DNA from: an uncultured Erythrobacter sp.
GTDB taxonomy: Bacteria; Pseudomonadota; Alphaproteobacteria; Sphingomonadales; Sphingomonadaceae
DNA: 64,000 nt
NCBI GenBank assembly: GCA_947499095.1
Contig: CANMMR010000003.1
Location: forward strand, 310,001-374,000
Reading direction: 5' to 3'
The translations under genes were made by a program, and so were the position numbers. Below the pieces are notes generated by a model. It had not been told where the DNA came from. It saw only the letters and a list, made by a program, of their open reading frames with translations, and made no database searches. Position 1 is the first letter of the stretch; every line of letters begins with the position of its first letter. Of this stretch, positions 1 to 8,687 are shown piece after piece.

Positions 1-387
1 TCAGTAATGGAAACCGTCGGCAGTCCGGATCACGTCCGCTTCATGCTCCGCTCGCCTCTCGCGCCGGCGGCGCTGGCCAATCCGCCCTTCGGACTGCGGC
101 TCGAACGCCGAGCGATGATCCGGCATTTCGAGCGCTATGGCGACGAGGTCCGCAAGACCATCGCAACCGATCGTTTGCTGGAGTTCGAGGCGAAAGACGG
201 GTGGGAGCCGCTGTGCCGGTTTCTCGGAGTGCCGGTGCCCGAGCAACCCTTCCCGCACGTCAACGACCGCGATGCGATGAACGCGGCCGCCGCAGGCATG
301 GATTTCTCGCAACTGACCTTAGCCGACGTACAGGAAGCCACCCGGCGATTTATCGACGCCCAGAGTCAGTCCTTGCTGTCCCGATAA
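1..387 (+). CDS. Sulfotransferase family protein, C-terminal part
   Basis: The frame is open at the left edge, so only the C-terminal part (about 128 residues) is present. The stretch DRLLEFEAKDGWEPLCRFLG followed by VPVPEQPFPHVN is typical of the C-terminus of sphingomonad P-loop sulfotransferase-like proteins; the PAPS-binding N-terminus lies outside the window. The stop codon lies inside the 3' end of the convergent photolyase gene, a 22-base overlap. Substrate cannot be inferred. Confidence 0.75.
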   Translation, partial: SVMETVGSPDHVRFMLRSPLAPAALANPPFGLRLERRAMIRHFERYGDEVRKTIATDRLLEFEAKDGWEPLCRFLGVPVPEQPFPHVNDRDAMNAAAAGMDFSQLTLADVQEATRRFIDAQSQSLLSR

Positions 388-1766
388 GCCTGCAGCGCCC
401 GCTCGCGCGCTTCCTTGTGGCCGATCAGCTTCTCCGGATAATCCGCCGGCCGGTGCTCGTCGTCGGGATCGTGGATGTGCTCGTCGTCAAGATCGGCAAG
501 CTCCGGCACGTATTCGCGGATATAGTCCGCCGCGTCAAACTTCTCGCTCTGGCTGAGCGGGGCCATGATGCGCGGGAACATGTTGCTGTCTACGCCTGTG
601 CCGCTGACCCACTGCCAGTTGGTGCCGTTACTGGCATAATCGCCATCGACCAGCGTGTCCCAAAACCAGCGCTCGCCATGGCGCCAGTCGATCAGCAGGT
701 GCTTGATCAGGAAACTGGCGGCGATCATGCGGACGCGGTTGTGCATCCAGCCGGTCTGCCATAACTGGCGCATACCGGCATCGACGATCGGATAGCCGGT
801 CTGCCCCTGCTGCCAAGCTTCCAGTTCGGACTGGATCACGTGCCCGCGATTGGGATTCCGCCACAGCGTCTGCTCGTCGTAGTCGCGGTAGCTTTCTTCA
901 GGGTATTTCGGGAACTGGCAGATGACGTTCTGCGCATAGTCGCGCCAGATCAGCTCTTTCTCGTAGACCTGCCACCCGTCGGAGCGCATGTCCTTCATGC
1001 GGTGCCAGATGCTGACCGGAGAAATTTCGCCCCAATGGAGGTGCGGCGACATCTTGGAGGTCGCATCCTCGCTCGGCAGATTGCGCCCGTCGTCATAGCC
1101 GCCGACGTGATCGGCCCACCAACCCAGCCGCTCGTGCGCCGCATCCTCGCCCACGGTCCAGAAATGGCGCAGGCCGCCTGCCCAATCGGGCTTGGTCGGC
1201 AGCAAATCCCAGTCGGAGAGGTCGTCGCTCTCCGGCATATCGGAGGGCTGCGAGATCGTGTCCGGTTCGGGCAGTTCGTCGCGCGGGGGCAGCAGTTCCT
1301 TCACCGCCTTCATGAAGGGCGTGTAGATCTTGTAGGGATCGCCGCCGCCGGTGCGCGCCGTTCCGGGGGGCAGGAGGTAGTTGCCGTCGTGCAGCACCAG
1401 CTCGCACTCGCTGTCCTTCAGCGCATCGTGCAAGTCTTCCTCGGCCTCGCGGTGCCAGGGTTCGTAGTGGCGGTTGGCGTGGATCGCACTCGCGCCCGTT
1501 TCCTGCGCGATGCCCTGCAGCACGGAGACGCTGTCGCCCCGGCGCAGCACGATCTGCGCATTGCGGCGGCCATAGCTTTTCGCGAGGTCCTCAAGCGAAT
1601 GGTGCAGCCACCAGCGATGCGCCCCGCCCAGCTTGCGGTCGCCCGCGCGTTCGTCATCGAGGATGTATACCGGGATCACCGGCCCTGCCTGCGCGGCGGC
1701 ATGGAGCGCGGGCTGGTCCTTCATGCGCAAGTCGCGCCGCAGCCAGACGATTTGTGGTGAAGCCAT
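366..1766 (-). CDS. phrB: Deoxyribodipyrimidine photolyase (cryptochrome/photolyase family)
   Basis: 466 residues, full length for a class I-type photolyase, which repairs cyclobutane pyrimidine dimers using FAD and blue light. The N-terminus (IVWLRRDLRMKDQPALHAA) is the antenna-binding Rossmann part. The C-terminal half carries the FAD-binding helices, including GWMHNRVRMIAASFL and DGDYASNGTNWQWVSGTG, followed by FPRIMAPLSQSEKFD. The ATG at 1766 directly precedes the canonical first strand. It is the downstream member of a minus-strand pair with the membrane protein ending at 1794. Cryptochrome versus photolyase cannot be settled by eye, but the FAD-region motifs favour DNA repair. Confidence 0.93.
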   Translation of the reverse strand: MASPQIVWLRRDLRMKDQPALHAAAQAGPVIPVYILDDERAGDRKLGGAHRWWLHHSLEDLAKSYGRRNAQIVLRRGDSVSVLQGIAQETGASAIHANRHYEPWHREAEEDLHDALKDSECELVLHDGNYLLPPGTARTGGGDPYKIYTPFMKAVKELLPPRDELPEPDTISQPSDMPESDDLSDWDLLPTKPDWAGGLRHFWTVGEDAAHERLGWWADHVGGYDDGRNLPSEDATSKMSPHLHWGEISPVSIWHRMKDMRSDGWQVYEKELIWRDYAQNVICQFPKYPEESYRDYDEQTLWRNPNRGHVIQSELEAWQQGQTGYPIVDAGMRQLWQTGWMHNRVRMIAASFLIKHLLIDWRHGERWFWDTLVDGDYASNGTNWQWVSGTGVDSNMFPRIMAPLSQSEKFDAADYIREYVPELADLDDEHIHDPDDEHRPADYPEKLIGHKEARERALQAYRDSKD

Positions 1767-1793
1767 GAAATCCCCTTTTGCGAGGCAACGGGA

Positions 1794-2750
1794 TCAGCGC
1801 GAGGGAAGTTCCTCGCACTGCACCTCGGGCAGCGCCACGGTAAAGCGGTCACGCGCACGCGGATCGTAGAAGCGCGCATCGCGGAGCAAGACAGAGCCAT
1901 CTTCTGTTCTTTCCAGAAATGGGGAGCGCGACCAGAAGAGGAAAGCCCGCGTCTGTGAATTAAGCTTGGCAATCCGGTCGAGATCGCAAAAATAGGCAAG
2001 CGCGGGATCGCCAAGAACGTCGGGGCGAACCCGCTCCTCGGTCGGACCAGCGAAGTTCGGGATGATTTGATACTGCCCGTTTTCCAGCGGCGTGATCATT
2101 TCCCGCTGCCAAAACGCGAAGGGCAGTGGACTTGCGATCGTCGGCCCCGAAGCATTCATGGGCGTCATCCGCTCGTACGAATGGGTAATGGCCCCATTCA
2201 CCCCGATATACGCCAGCGCCACGCTCAGCGCGACGCGCGCAGGCCGCCGCCACTCCCCGCCCCGCTTTTCGCGGCGGAGCGAGAACCAGGTCGCGAAGCC
2301 CATCAGCGCCCACAGCCACACATCGATGATGAACAGCGTGTCGCCATAGAACCAGCGGCTCGAGAACGGCTCCAGCAGGCGAATGCCGTAGACGTTCAGC
2401 CAGTCGAGCGCCGGGTGCGTCAGGCAACCGATAAAGGCGAGGAGGTAGAGCCATCCGAAGCTCACCGGCAGCCGCGCCGCGGGCCGCGTCCCGCGCTTCG
2501 CCTGCCAGCGGTCGAAGCCGTAGAGCAGCCCCGCCAGCACCAGCGGCAGCAGCAGCCATGCGGGCGGGCCATGCGTGATCCCGCGCCGGAAGCCGAGATG
2601 CTCCACCCCGTCGAGCCACAGGAAGCACGCCGCATCCACATCGGGCAGGTTCGCCCCGATGATCAGCGCGGGCATGGCCAGGCCGGTCTTTGTCTTGAGC
2701 CCCGCCTGCCCGATCAGCGCCCCGACGAGGGAGTGGGTCAGATTGTCCAG
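1794..2750 (-). CDS. YdjM-like membrane-bound metal-dependent hydrolase, apparent CTG start
   Basis: The first ATG is at 2675, but the frame stays open upstream and begins (M)DNLTHSLVGALIGQAGLK when started at the CTG at 2750. DNLTHS is the conserved N-terminus of the YdjM/DUF457 family and holds its first metal-ligand histidine. An AGGAG (plus-strand CTCCT 2758-2762) lies 7 bases before that CTG and much too far from the ATG. The product is about 318 residues with several hydrophobic segments (LLLPLVLAGLLYGF, LYLLAFIGCLTHPALDWLN). HPALDWLNVYG and the early HS are probable metal ligands. The family is annotated as hydrolase by similarity only; its role is unknown. Confidence 0.82.
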   Translation of the reverse strand: MDNLTHSLVGALIGQAGLKTKTGLAMPALIIGANLPDVDAACFLWLDGVEHLGFRRGITHGPPAWLLLPLVLAGLLYGFDRWQAKRGTRPAARLPVSFGWLYLLAFIGCLTHPALDWLNVYGIRLLEPFSSRWFYGDTLFIIDVWLWALMGFATWFSLRREKRGGEWRRPARVALSVALAYIGVNGAITHSYERMTPMNASGPTIASPLPFAFWQREMITPLENGQYQIIPNFAGPTEERVRPDVLGDPALAYFCDLDRIAKLNSQTRAFLFWSRSPFLERTEDGSVLLRDARFYDPRARDRFTVALPEVQCEELPSR

Positions 2751-2818
2751 CGTATCTCTCCTGTCGGATAACCTCGGCGACTCATGCGTTATCGGCGCAT
2801 CATCGCAAAGGACCGGCT

Positions 2819-3538
2819 ATGCAGCTATCCACCCTCAAAACCTATATCCACCGCGAACAGGGCCTGCTGGTCGGCCTTTTGGCCGGCGCCGCGCTGATCG
2901 GCGGGTTCATCAAGCTGGCCGGTGAGATGCTGGAAGGCGACACGCAGACCTTCGACATCGCTTTCCTTAAGTCGCTCCGCATCCCGGGGGACCTTGCCAC
3001 ACCGATCGGCCCGTCATGGCTGCTCGATTCCATGCGCGACATACCCGCGCTCGGCGGCGTGACCGTGCTGACGCTGGTCTCGGCGCTTGCCATCGCATTC
3101 CTGCTAATGCGGGGCCGCGTCAAGCAGGCTATCGACACCGCACTCGCTACTGGTGGAGGGGCGGTGATGGGCAAATTGCTCAAGAGCCTTTTCGCGAGGG
3201 AACGGCCCGAAGCAGTGCCGCATCTGGTGGAGGTAACTTCGCTCAGCTTTCCGAGCGGCCATTCCATGAATAGCGCCATCGTCTACCTCACGCTGGCAGT
3301 CATGATTTCGCGCAGTTTCGACAAGCGGCGGGCGCGCGTGTTCACCATCGGCACAGCGGCGGTGCTTGTGCTCGCCATCGGATTTAGCCGATTATATCTG
3401 GGCGTCCATTACCCGACCGACGTGCTCGGCGGGTGGACGGTCGGGGCTAGCTGGGCACTCGCCATCGGTCTGATCGCCACCCGCCTGCAGGAACGCCATC
3501 AGTTGGAAGAACCCGGGGAGGACCCGGTCCCCGCCTAA
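2819..3538 (+). CDS. PAP2-family phosphatase
   Basis: 239 residues with several membrane spans. All three signatures of the PAP2/acid phosphatase superfamily are present: KX6RP (K122-P130, KSLFARERP), PSGH (145-148) and SRX5HX3D (S190-D201, SRLYLGVHYPTD). Such proteins dephosphorylate lipid phosphates, for example undecaprenyl pyrophosphate or phosphatidylglycerol phosphate, at the membrane. The gene is divergent from the YdjM-like gene (68 bases between starts) and its stop codon overlaps the korB stop by 4 bases. Substrate is not determinable. Confidence 0.92.
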   Translation: MQLSTLKTYIHREQGLLVGLLAGAALIGGFIKLAGEMLEGDTQTFDIAFLKSLRIPGDLATPIGPSWLLDSMRDIPALGGVTVLTLVSALAIAFLLMRGRVKQAIDTALATGGGAVMGKLLKSLFARERPEAVPHLVEVTSLSFPSGHSMNSAIVYLTLAVMISRSFDKRRARVFTIGTAAVLVLAIGFSRLYLGVHYPTDVLGGWTVGASWALAIGLIATRLQERHQLEEPGEDPVPA

Positions 3539-4569
3539 ACCGGGTCCTGCGCCGTTCCGCTGACCGTCCAGGTCTGCCCCGTGCCGAGCAGCTTGGCGAG
3601 GTTCGCTTCCTTGCCCGCGCTGGCCCGCTCGCGCTCTTCCGTCACCGCATCCTCGAAGGTCGGCCGCGGATCGTCGTAGAGCACGCCGAGCGCCATGGGG
3701 AACGGACCGAACGGCATTTCGATCAGCATATGCGCGACCGAGCGGTTGGTGACGTCGTGGACGATCACGCCCGCGCTCTCCCAATCGCCATCGACGACAT
3801 CAACCACTTCGAGGCCGAGCGTCTCGCGGTTGAGCGCAAGCCCCTTCGTGTTCTTGGCGAACAGCATGGGCTTGCCGTTTTCGAGCCACAGCTGGCGATC
3901 CTCCGCTCCTTTGGGTGCGGCGAAATCGTCGAACACGTCCTTGTTGTAGACGATGCAGTTCTGGAAAATTTCGATGAACGCCGCGCCCTTGTGGGCATGC
4001 GCGGCTTTGAGCACGTCGGGCAGGTGCTTCGACACGTCGAATCCGCGCCCGATAAAGCGCGCCCCGCTGCCGAGCGCGAAGGCCGCCGGGCGAGCCGGAT
4101 GGTCATAGCTGCCGATCGGGGTCGAGGGCGACTTGGTCCCTTCGCGGCTGGTGGGCGAGGCCTGACCCTTGGTGAGGCCGTAAATCTCGTTGTTGAACAG
4201 CATGATCTGCATGTTCACGTTGCGCCGCAGCACATGCATCAGATGGTTGCCACCGATGGAGAGGCCGTCGCCGTCGCCCGTCACCAGCCAGATGTCGAGC
4301 TCAGGATTGGCGAGCTTTGCCCCCGTCGCGAAGGCCGGCGCGCGGCCGTGGATCGTGTGAAAGCCGTAGCTTTCGATGTAATAGGGAAAGCGGCTCGAAC
4401 AGCCGATCCCGCTGATGAACACCGTGTTCGCCGGGTCAGCACCCAGCTGCGGCAGCGTGCGCTGCACGGCCTTGAGGATGGCATAATCGCCGCACCCCGG
4501 GCACCAGCGAACCTCCTGGTCGGTTTCCCAGTCCTTGAGCGTGGTTTCGATCTTAACGGGTGCGTTCAT
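3535..4569 (-). CDS. korB: 2-oxoacid:ferredoxin oxidoreductase beta subunit
   Basis: 344 residues. It binds thiamine pyrophosphate and with KorA decarboxylates a 2-oxoacid, most likely 2-oxoglutarate, to the acyl-CoA while reducing ferredoxin. Visible features are WCPGCGDYAILKA at the N-terminus, GIGCSSRFPYY, and the TPP/Mg motif GDGDGLSIGGNHLMH with NNEIYGLTKGQ. Its ATG shares a base with the korA stop (TAATG), so the two are translationally coupled. No separate ferredoxin gene is adjacent. Assignment to 2-oxoglutarate rather than pyruvate rests on the two-subunit layout and is inference. Confidence 0.93.
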   Translation of the reverse strand: MNAPVKIETTLKDWETDQEVRWCPGCGDYAILKAVQRTLPQLGADPANTVFISGIGCSSRFPYYIESYGFHTIHGRAPAFATGAKLANPELDIWLVTGDGDGLSIGGNHLMHVLRRNVNMQIMLFNNEIYGLTKGQASPTSREGTKSPSTPIGSYDHPARPAAFALGSGARFIGRGFDVSKHLPDVLKAAHAHKGAAFIEIFQNCIVYNKDVFDDFAAPKGAEDRQLWLENGKPMLFAKNTKGLALNRETLGLEVVDVVDGDWESAGVIVHDVTNRSVAHMLIEMPFGPFPMALGVLYDDPRPTFEDAVTEERERASAGKEANLAKLLGTGQTWTVSGTAQDPV

Positions 4570-6503
4570 TAGTCGTTCTCCGCAATAGGGCTAGGAAGCT
4601 GCTGGTCGTTCACAGCGACTTCCCCGCCTTCATTGCCTTCGATGCCGTCGAAATATTTCGCGATCGCCGCTTCCAGTTCGGCAATCTGGAACGGCTGGCC
4701 GCTGGTCTTGGTGAGCGGCTGCGCATCGACGAGGAACTGGTCGCGCAGCACGGTCTTGAACTGGCCGGTGTTCATTTCCGGCACCAGCACGTGGTCGAAA
4801 CCCTTGAGCAACTCGCCGAGGTTCTTCGGCATCGGCCAGATGTGGCGCACGTGGATGTGGCTGACTGAGCATCCCTTCGCGATACTCCGACGCACGGCCT
4901 GGTGGATCGGGCCGTAAGTGCTGCCCCAGCCGACCACGGCGAGCGTGCCCGAAGTATCGCCCAGCGCGACTTCCTGATCGGGGACGGTGATATTCTCCAC
5001 CTTGGCCTTGCGCAGGTCGGTCATGCGCTGGTGGTTGTCGGGCGAATAGTCGATATTGCCCGTTTCCTCGTGCTTTTCGATCCCGCCGATGCGGTGCATC
5101 ATATCGGGCGTGCCGGGCTTGATCCACGGACGCGCGCCCTTTTCGTTGCGCTTGTACGGCAGCAGTTTCTCGCCGCGCGGTTCGGTGAGGAATTGCGCGG
5201 GGAACGGCGTAAAATCGGCCGGGTTCGGCACCTTCCACGGCTCGGCGGCATTGGCGATGTAGCCATCGGTCAGCAGCATGACCGGGGTCATGTATTCGGT
5301 CGCGATGCGGCAGGCTTCGATGGCCACCTCGAACGCGTCCGACGGGCTGCGCGCGGCGATCACCGGCATCGGCGCGTCGCCGTTGCGGCCATAGACCGCC
5401 TGGTAGAGGTCGCTCTGCTCGGTCTTGGTCGGCAGGCCGGTGCTCGGCCCGCCGCGCTGCGAATTGACGATTACCAGCGGCAGCTCGGTCATGATGCCGA
5501 GGCCGATGGCTTCGGTCTTCAGCGCGATACCGGGGCCGGACGAGCTGGTGACGCCCAGCTGCCCCGCATAGCTCGCCCCGATGGCAGCGCAGATCGCGGC
5601 GATCTCGTCCTCCGCCTGGAAGGTCGTGACGCCGTACTCCTTAAGCCGCGCAAGGTGGTGGAGGATCGCGCTGGCGGGCGTAATTGGATAGCCGCCGAAG
5701 AACATCGGTAGTTCGGCGAGCTGCGCGCCCGCCACAAGACCGAGCGACACGGCTTCCGCGCCGGTGATCGTGCGATAAAGGCCCGGCTCGCTCTGGACCG
5801 GCGGCATTTCCATCTGCCGCATCGGGCCGGACAGCTCCGCCGTCTCGCCGAAGGCATGGCCTGCATCGAGCGCGGCGATATTGGCATCGGCAATGTCGGG
5901 CTTGGACTTGAACTTGGCCTTCAGCCAGTCGTGGATCGGCTGGCGCGAGCGGCCGAACATCCACAGCGCCAGGCCCAGCGTCCACATGTTCTTGGAACGC
6001 AGCGCATCCTTGTTGCCGAGGCCGAAGGGCTTGACCGCCTCGATCGTCTTCTCGCTGATGTCGAAGGCCAGCACGTCGTATTTGGCGAGGCTGTCATCTT
6101 CCAGCGGATTGGCCTCGTAATGCGCCTTGTCGAGATTGCGCTTCGTGAAGGCGCCGGTGTCGGCGATGATCAACCCGCCGGGCTTCAGCGCCGCGAGGTT
6201 CACCTTCAACGCGGCGGGGTTCATCGCCACCAGCACATCGGGCGCGTCGCCCGCCGTGTTGATCTGCCGGCTGCCGAAATTGATCTGGAAGGCCGACACG
6301 CCGAACAGCGTGCCCTGCGGCGCGCGGATCTCGGCGGGGAAATCGGGGAAGGTCGCAAGGTCGTTGCCCGCCAGCGCGGTGGACAGCGTGAACTGGCCGC
6401 CCGTCAGCTGCATCCCGTCGCCCGAGTCTCCGGCGAAGCGGACGACGATGGCATCGGGGGTGGAGGACGCGGAGTCCTGCGGCGTGGTGGCGGCTGTTGC
6501 CAT
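4569..6503 (-). CDS. korA: 2-oxoacid:ferredoxin oxidoreductase alpha subunit (gamma-alpha fusion)
   Basis: 644 residues from the ATG at 6503, which has AAGGA 8 bases upstream. In-frame ATGs at 6587 and 6548 would add a non-conserved N-terminus. Residues about 20-200 are the gamma-type domain (AGDSGDGMQLTGGQF, IRAPQGTLFGVSAFQINFG). The remainder is the alpha domain (GGYPITPASAILHHLA, FQAEDEIAAICAAIGASYAG, TSSSGPGIALKTEAIGLG, QRGGPSTGLPTKTEQSDL). This fusion is the usual KorA layout. It acts with KorB in the cytoplasm as a ferredoxin-linked alternative to 2-oxoglutarate dehydrogenase. Confidence 0.94.
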   Translation of the reverse strand: MATAATTPQDSASSTPDAIVVRFAGDSGDGMQLTGGQFTLSTALAGNDLATFPDFPAEIRAPQGTLFGVSAFQINFGSRQINTAGDAPDVLVAMNPAALKVNLAALKPGGLIIADTGAFTKRNLDKAHYEANPLEDDSLAKYDVLAFDISEKTIEAVKPFGLGNKDALRSKNMWTLGLALWMFGRSRQPIHDWLKAKFKSKPDIADANIAALDAGHAFGETAELSGPMRQMEMPPVQSEPGLYRTITGAEAVSLGLVAGAQLAELPMFFGGYPITPASAILHHLARLKEYGVTTFQAEDEIAAICAAIGASYAGQLGVTSSSGPGIALKTEAIGLGIMTELPLVIVNSQRGGPSTGLPTKTEQSDLYQAVYGRNGDAPMPVIAARSPSDAFEVAIEACRIATEYMTPVMLLTDGYIANAAEPWKVPNPADFTPFPAQFLTEPRGEKLLPYKRNEKGARPWIKPGTPDMMHRIGGIEKHEETGNIDYSPDNHQRMTDLRKAKVENITVPDQEVALGDTSGTLAVVGWGSTYGPIHQAVRRSIAKGCSVSHIHVRHIWPMPKNLGELLKGFDHVLVPEMNTGQFKTVLRDQFLVDAQPLTKTSGQPFQIAELEAAIAKYFDGIEGNEGGEVAVNDQQLPSPIAEND

Positions 6504-6677
6504 CCGTAAATCCTTGTCTGGCACGCATGATCCGCGTGCCTTTTCCATTGGGGAGCCGCACCTAGGAGGCACCCCATCCTCTCGCAATCAAGAATCTCTG
6601 CTAGCGAGAAAATGCACGCTGGAAAAGCGCAGCCGATACGGTAAGTCTCGAAACGCAACGAGAATGGGAGAGAGACG

Positions 6678-7628
6678 ATGGCAGACACCGAACACTATGT
6701 CCGCGACGATGTGCGGGGTTTCCTCGACATGCTGGAGCAGATGGGCGGACAGAGCGTCGAGGAAGTCGGCGCGGTCGAGGGTCGCCAGCAGATGAAGGCG
6801 CTGGGTGCCGTGGCCGAGAGCGAGCCGCGCAAGCTGGCAGTGATCAAGGACCTCACCTGTCCCGGCCCAGCGGGCGAGATCCCGCTGCGCTTCTACGACA
6901 CGAAAGAGAGCCGCGAGGCAGGGCCTTGCGTGATTTTCATCCACGGCGGCGGCTTCGTGATCGGCGATCTCGACGTGTACCACGCCCTGTGCAGCGAGAT
7001 TTCGCATCACCTCGACTTGCCGGTGGTGTCGGTCGACTATCGCCTTGCGCCCGAACATACCTTCCCCGCCGCGCCCGACGATTGCGAAGCGGCGGCCCGC
7101 TGGGTGGCGTCATCGCCCGCCGAGCTTGGCCGCGAGATCACCGGGCTGGTCATCACCGGCGACAGCGCCGGCGGGAACCTGACCATCGTCACCACCAACC
7201 AGCTGATGAACGAGCCGGCGGATGCGCCGGTGATCGTGCAGGCCCCGATCTATCCGGTCGCAAGCGACGTGTCGCAGCATTCGAGCCTCGCGGCATTCGC
7301 GGAAGGTTTCCTGCTGACCGGCGCGGCAATGAGCTGGTTTACCGAGCAATATGGCGGCGATGCCAACGATCCGCGCCATACGCCGATGGTCGGCGATTGC
7401 TCGAACACGCCGCCGACCGTTGTCTGCACCGCCGGGCTCGACCCCTTGCGCGATAGCGGGCGCGAATACGCCTCGCACCTCGTCAGCCTGGGGACCGAAG
7501 TCGTCTATCTCGAATTTCCGGGCATCATTCACGGTTTCACAACCCTGCGGAAGGCAATCCCGAGCGGACAACGCGATCTGGAAGCCTTTCTCGACGCGAC
7601 CAAACTGATGGTGGAGCGCTACAAGTGA
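6678..7628 (+). CDS. Alpha/beta hydrolase, hormone-sensitive-lipase family
   Basis: 316 residues. The HSL oxyanion motif HGGGF is at 89-93, and the nucleophile elbow GDSAGG at 161-166 makes Ser163 catalytic. The Asp is probably in TAGLDPLRD and the His in GIIHGF near the C-terminus. The family hydrolyses short-chain carboxylic esters. The start has GGGAGAGAGACG directly upstream. Its stop overlaps the rppH GTG start by 4 bases (GTGA), so the two genes are coupled. Natural substrate unknown. Confidence 0.9.
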   Translation: MADTEHYVRDDVRGFLDMLEQMGGQSVEEVGAVEGRQQMKALGAVAESEPRKLAVIKDLTCPGPAGEIPLRFYDTKESREAGPCVIFIHGGGFVIGDLDVYHALCSEISHHLDLPVVSVDYRLAPEHTFPAAPDDCEAAARWVASSPAELGREITGLVITGDSAGGNLTIVTTNQLMNEPADAPVIVQAPIYPVASDVSQHSSLAAFAEGFLLTGAAMSWFTEQYGGDANDPRHTPMVGDCSNTPPTVVCTAGLDPLRDSGREYASHLVSLGTEVVYLEFPGIIHGFTTLRKAIPSGQRDLEAFLDATKLMVERYK

Positions 7629-8101
7629 ACGAACCGCTTGCATACCGGCCCTGCGTGGGGGTGATGCTGGTGAATGCCCAGGGCAAGGTCTTCGTGGGTC
7701 GCCGCATCGACAATCGCGAGGGCGACTGGTGGCAGATGCCGCAGGGCGGCGTCGACGAGGGCGAGGACTTGCGGGAAGCCGCCTTGCGCGAGCTGGCCGA
7801 GGAAACCGGCGTGCGTGCGGAGCTTGTCACCCTGCTCGATAGCACGAAAGAACCGATCCGCTACGACCTGCCCGAGGAACTAATGGGCAAGCTGTGGGGC
7901 GGCAAATATCGCGGGCAGGAGCAGATCTGGTTCCTCGTCCGCTTTTCCGGCACCGACGCGGACGTCGATCTCGAAGCGCACGACCCGCCCGAATTCTGCG
8001 ACTGGAAATGGGCCGATCCGGAAGATTTGCCGGAGCTGATCGTACCGTTCAAGAAACGCGTCTACCGCGCGGTGCTGGACGCTTTTCGGGAACTCGTCTG
8101 A
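7625..8101 (+). CDS. rppH: RNA pyrophosphohydrolase (Nudix)
   Basis: 158 residues from a GTG start overlapping the upstream stop. The N-terminus PCVGVMLVNAQGKVFVGRR and the Nudix box GGVDEGEDLREAALRELAEE followed by TGV are intact, as is the downstream DWKWADPEDLPELIVPFKK and the RppH-like C-terminus. RppH removes pyrophosphate from the 5' triphosphate of mRNA and so triggers decay. Length and motif layout fit alphaproteobacterial RppH/IalA well. Confidence 0.94.
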   Translation: MNEPLAYRPCVGVMLVNAQGKVFVGRRIDNREGDWWQMPQGGVDEGEDLREAALRELAEETGVRAELVTLLDSTKEPIRYDLPEELMGKLWGGKYRGQEQIWFLVRFSGTDADVDLEAHDPPEFCDWKWADPEDLPELIVPFKKRVYRAVLDAFRELV

Positions 8102-8119
8102 GGGTCGATCAGCCGGCGG

Positions 8120-8626
8120 TCAGTTGGACTGCGGTTGCGGCTCCAAGATGATCGTCGCCTCGGCCGTCTGCACTGCCTGCTTCGGGCCGATCGCCAGCGC
8201 GGCGGCGAGTTGCTGGGTTTCGGGGCAGGTCTTGCCGCAGGCCGATTCCAGCCGCGCGAGATTGGCGCGGGCCTTTTCCAGCGCGCCCTTTTCCAGCAGC
8301 GCCTCGCCCTCGCCCGACATCGCCGCGTAATTGCGCGGTTCGCGGTTCAGCACTTCGCGGTAATAACGGATCGCCTTGCCCTGCATCTGGTCGGCCCGGG
8401 CCGCCTCGGCGAGGCGCAGATAAAGCGGCGTATAGCCGGGATCGACGACCAGCGCGGCCTCGTACGCGTCGATCGCGCCCTGGACATCGCCGCCCTGCAG
8501 CGCGGTCTGCCCCTCGGCAATCAGCATCGCCGCGCGCGGATCGGGATCGCGCTCCGCACTCCAACCCACGCTGGCCGTCATGGCAAGAGCCAGGGAAAGG
8601 GCAGCGGCGGCTGGGGCAAAGCGCAT
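8120..8626 (-). CDS. Secreted TPR-repeat protein
   Basis: About 168 residues from the ATG at 8626, which has GGAG 7 bases upstream; the frame is open further upstream but without conserved sequence. MRFAPAAAALSLALAMTASVGWSA is a signal peptide. Two to three TPR-like units follow (AAMLIAEGQTALQGGDVQGA, IDAYEAALVVDPGY, AIRYYREVLNREPRNYAAMS). The C-terminus is short and unremarkable. It probably acts as a periplasmic scaffold; no partner is evident. Confidence 0.82.
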   Translation of the reverse strand: MRFAPAAAALSLALAMTASVGWSAERDPDPRAAMLIAEGQTALQGGDVQGAIDAYEAALVVDPGYTPLYLRLAEAARADQMQGKAIRYYREVLNREPRNYAAMSGEGEALLEKGALEKARANLARLESACGKTCPETQQLAAALAIGPKQAVQTAEATIILEPQPQSN

Positions 8627-8687
8627 TATCGTCTCCATCGGGGATCGGCGTGCAGGGGCTGACGGTTCGGCCATGATACGCGTGGTA

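Noticed and set aside
3730..4572. Open frame of 280 codons on the plus strand
   Set aside because: Antisense to korB, which has intact TPP motifs.
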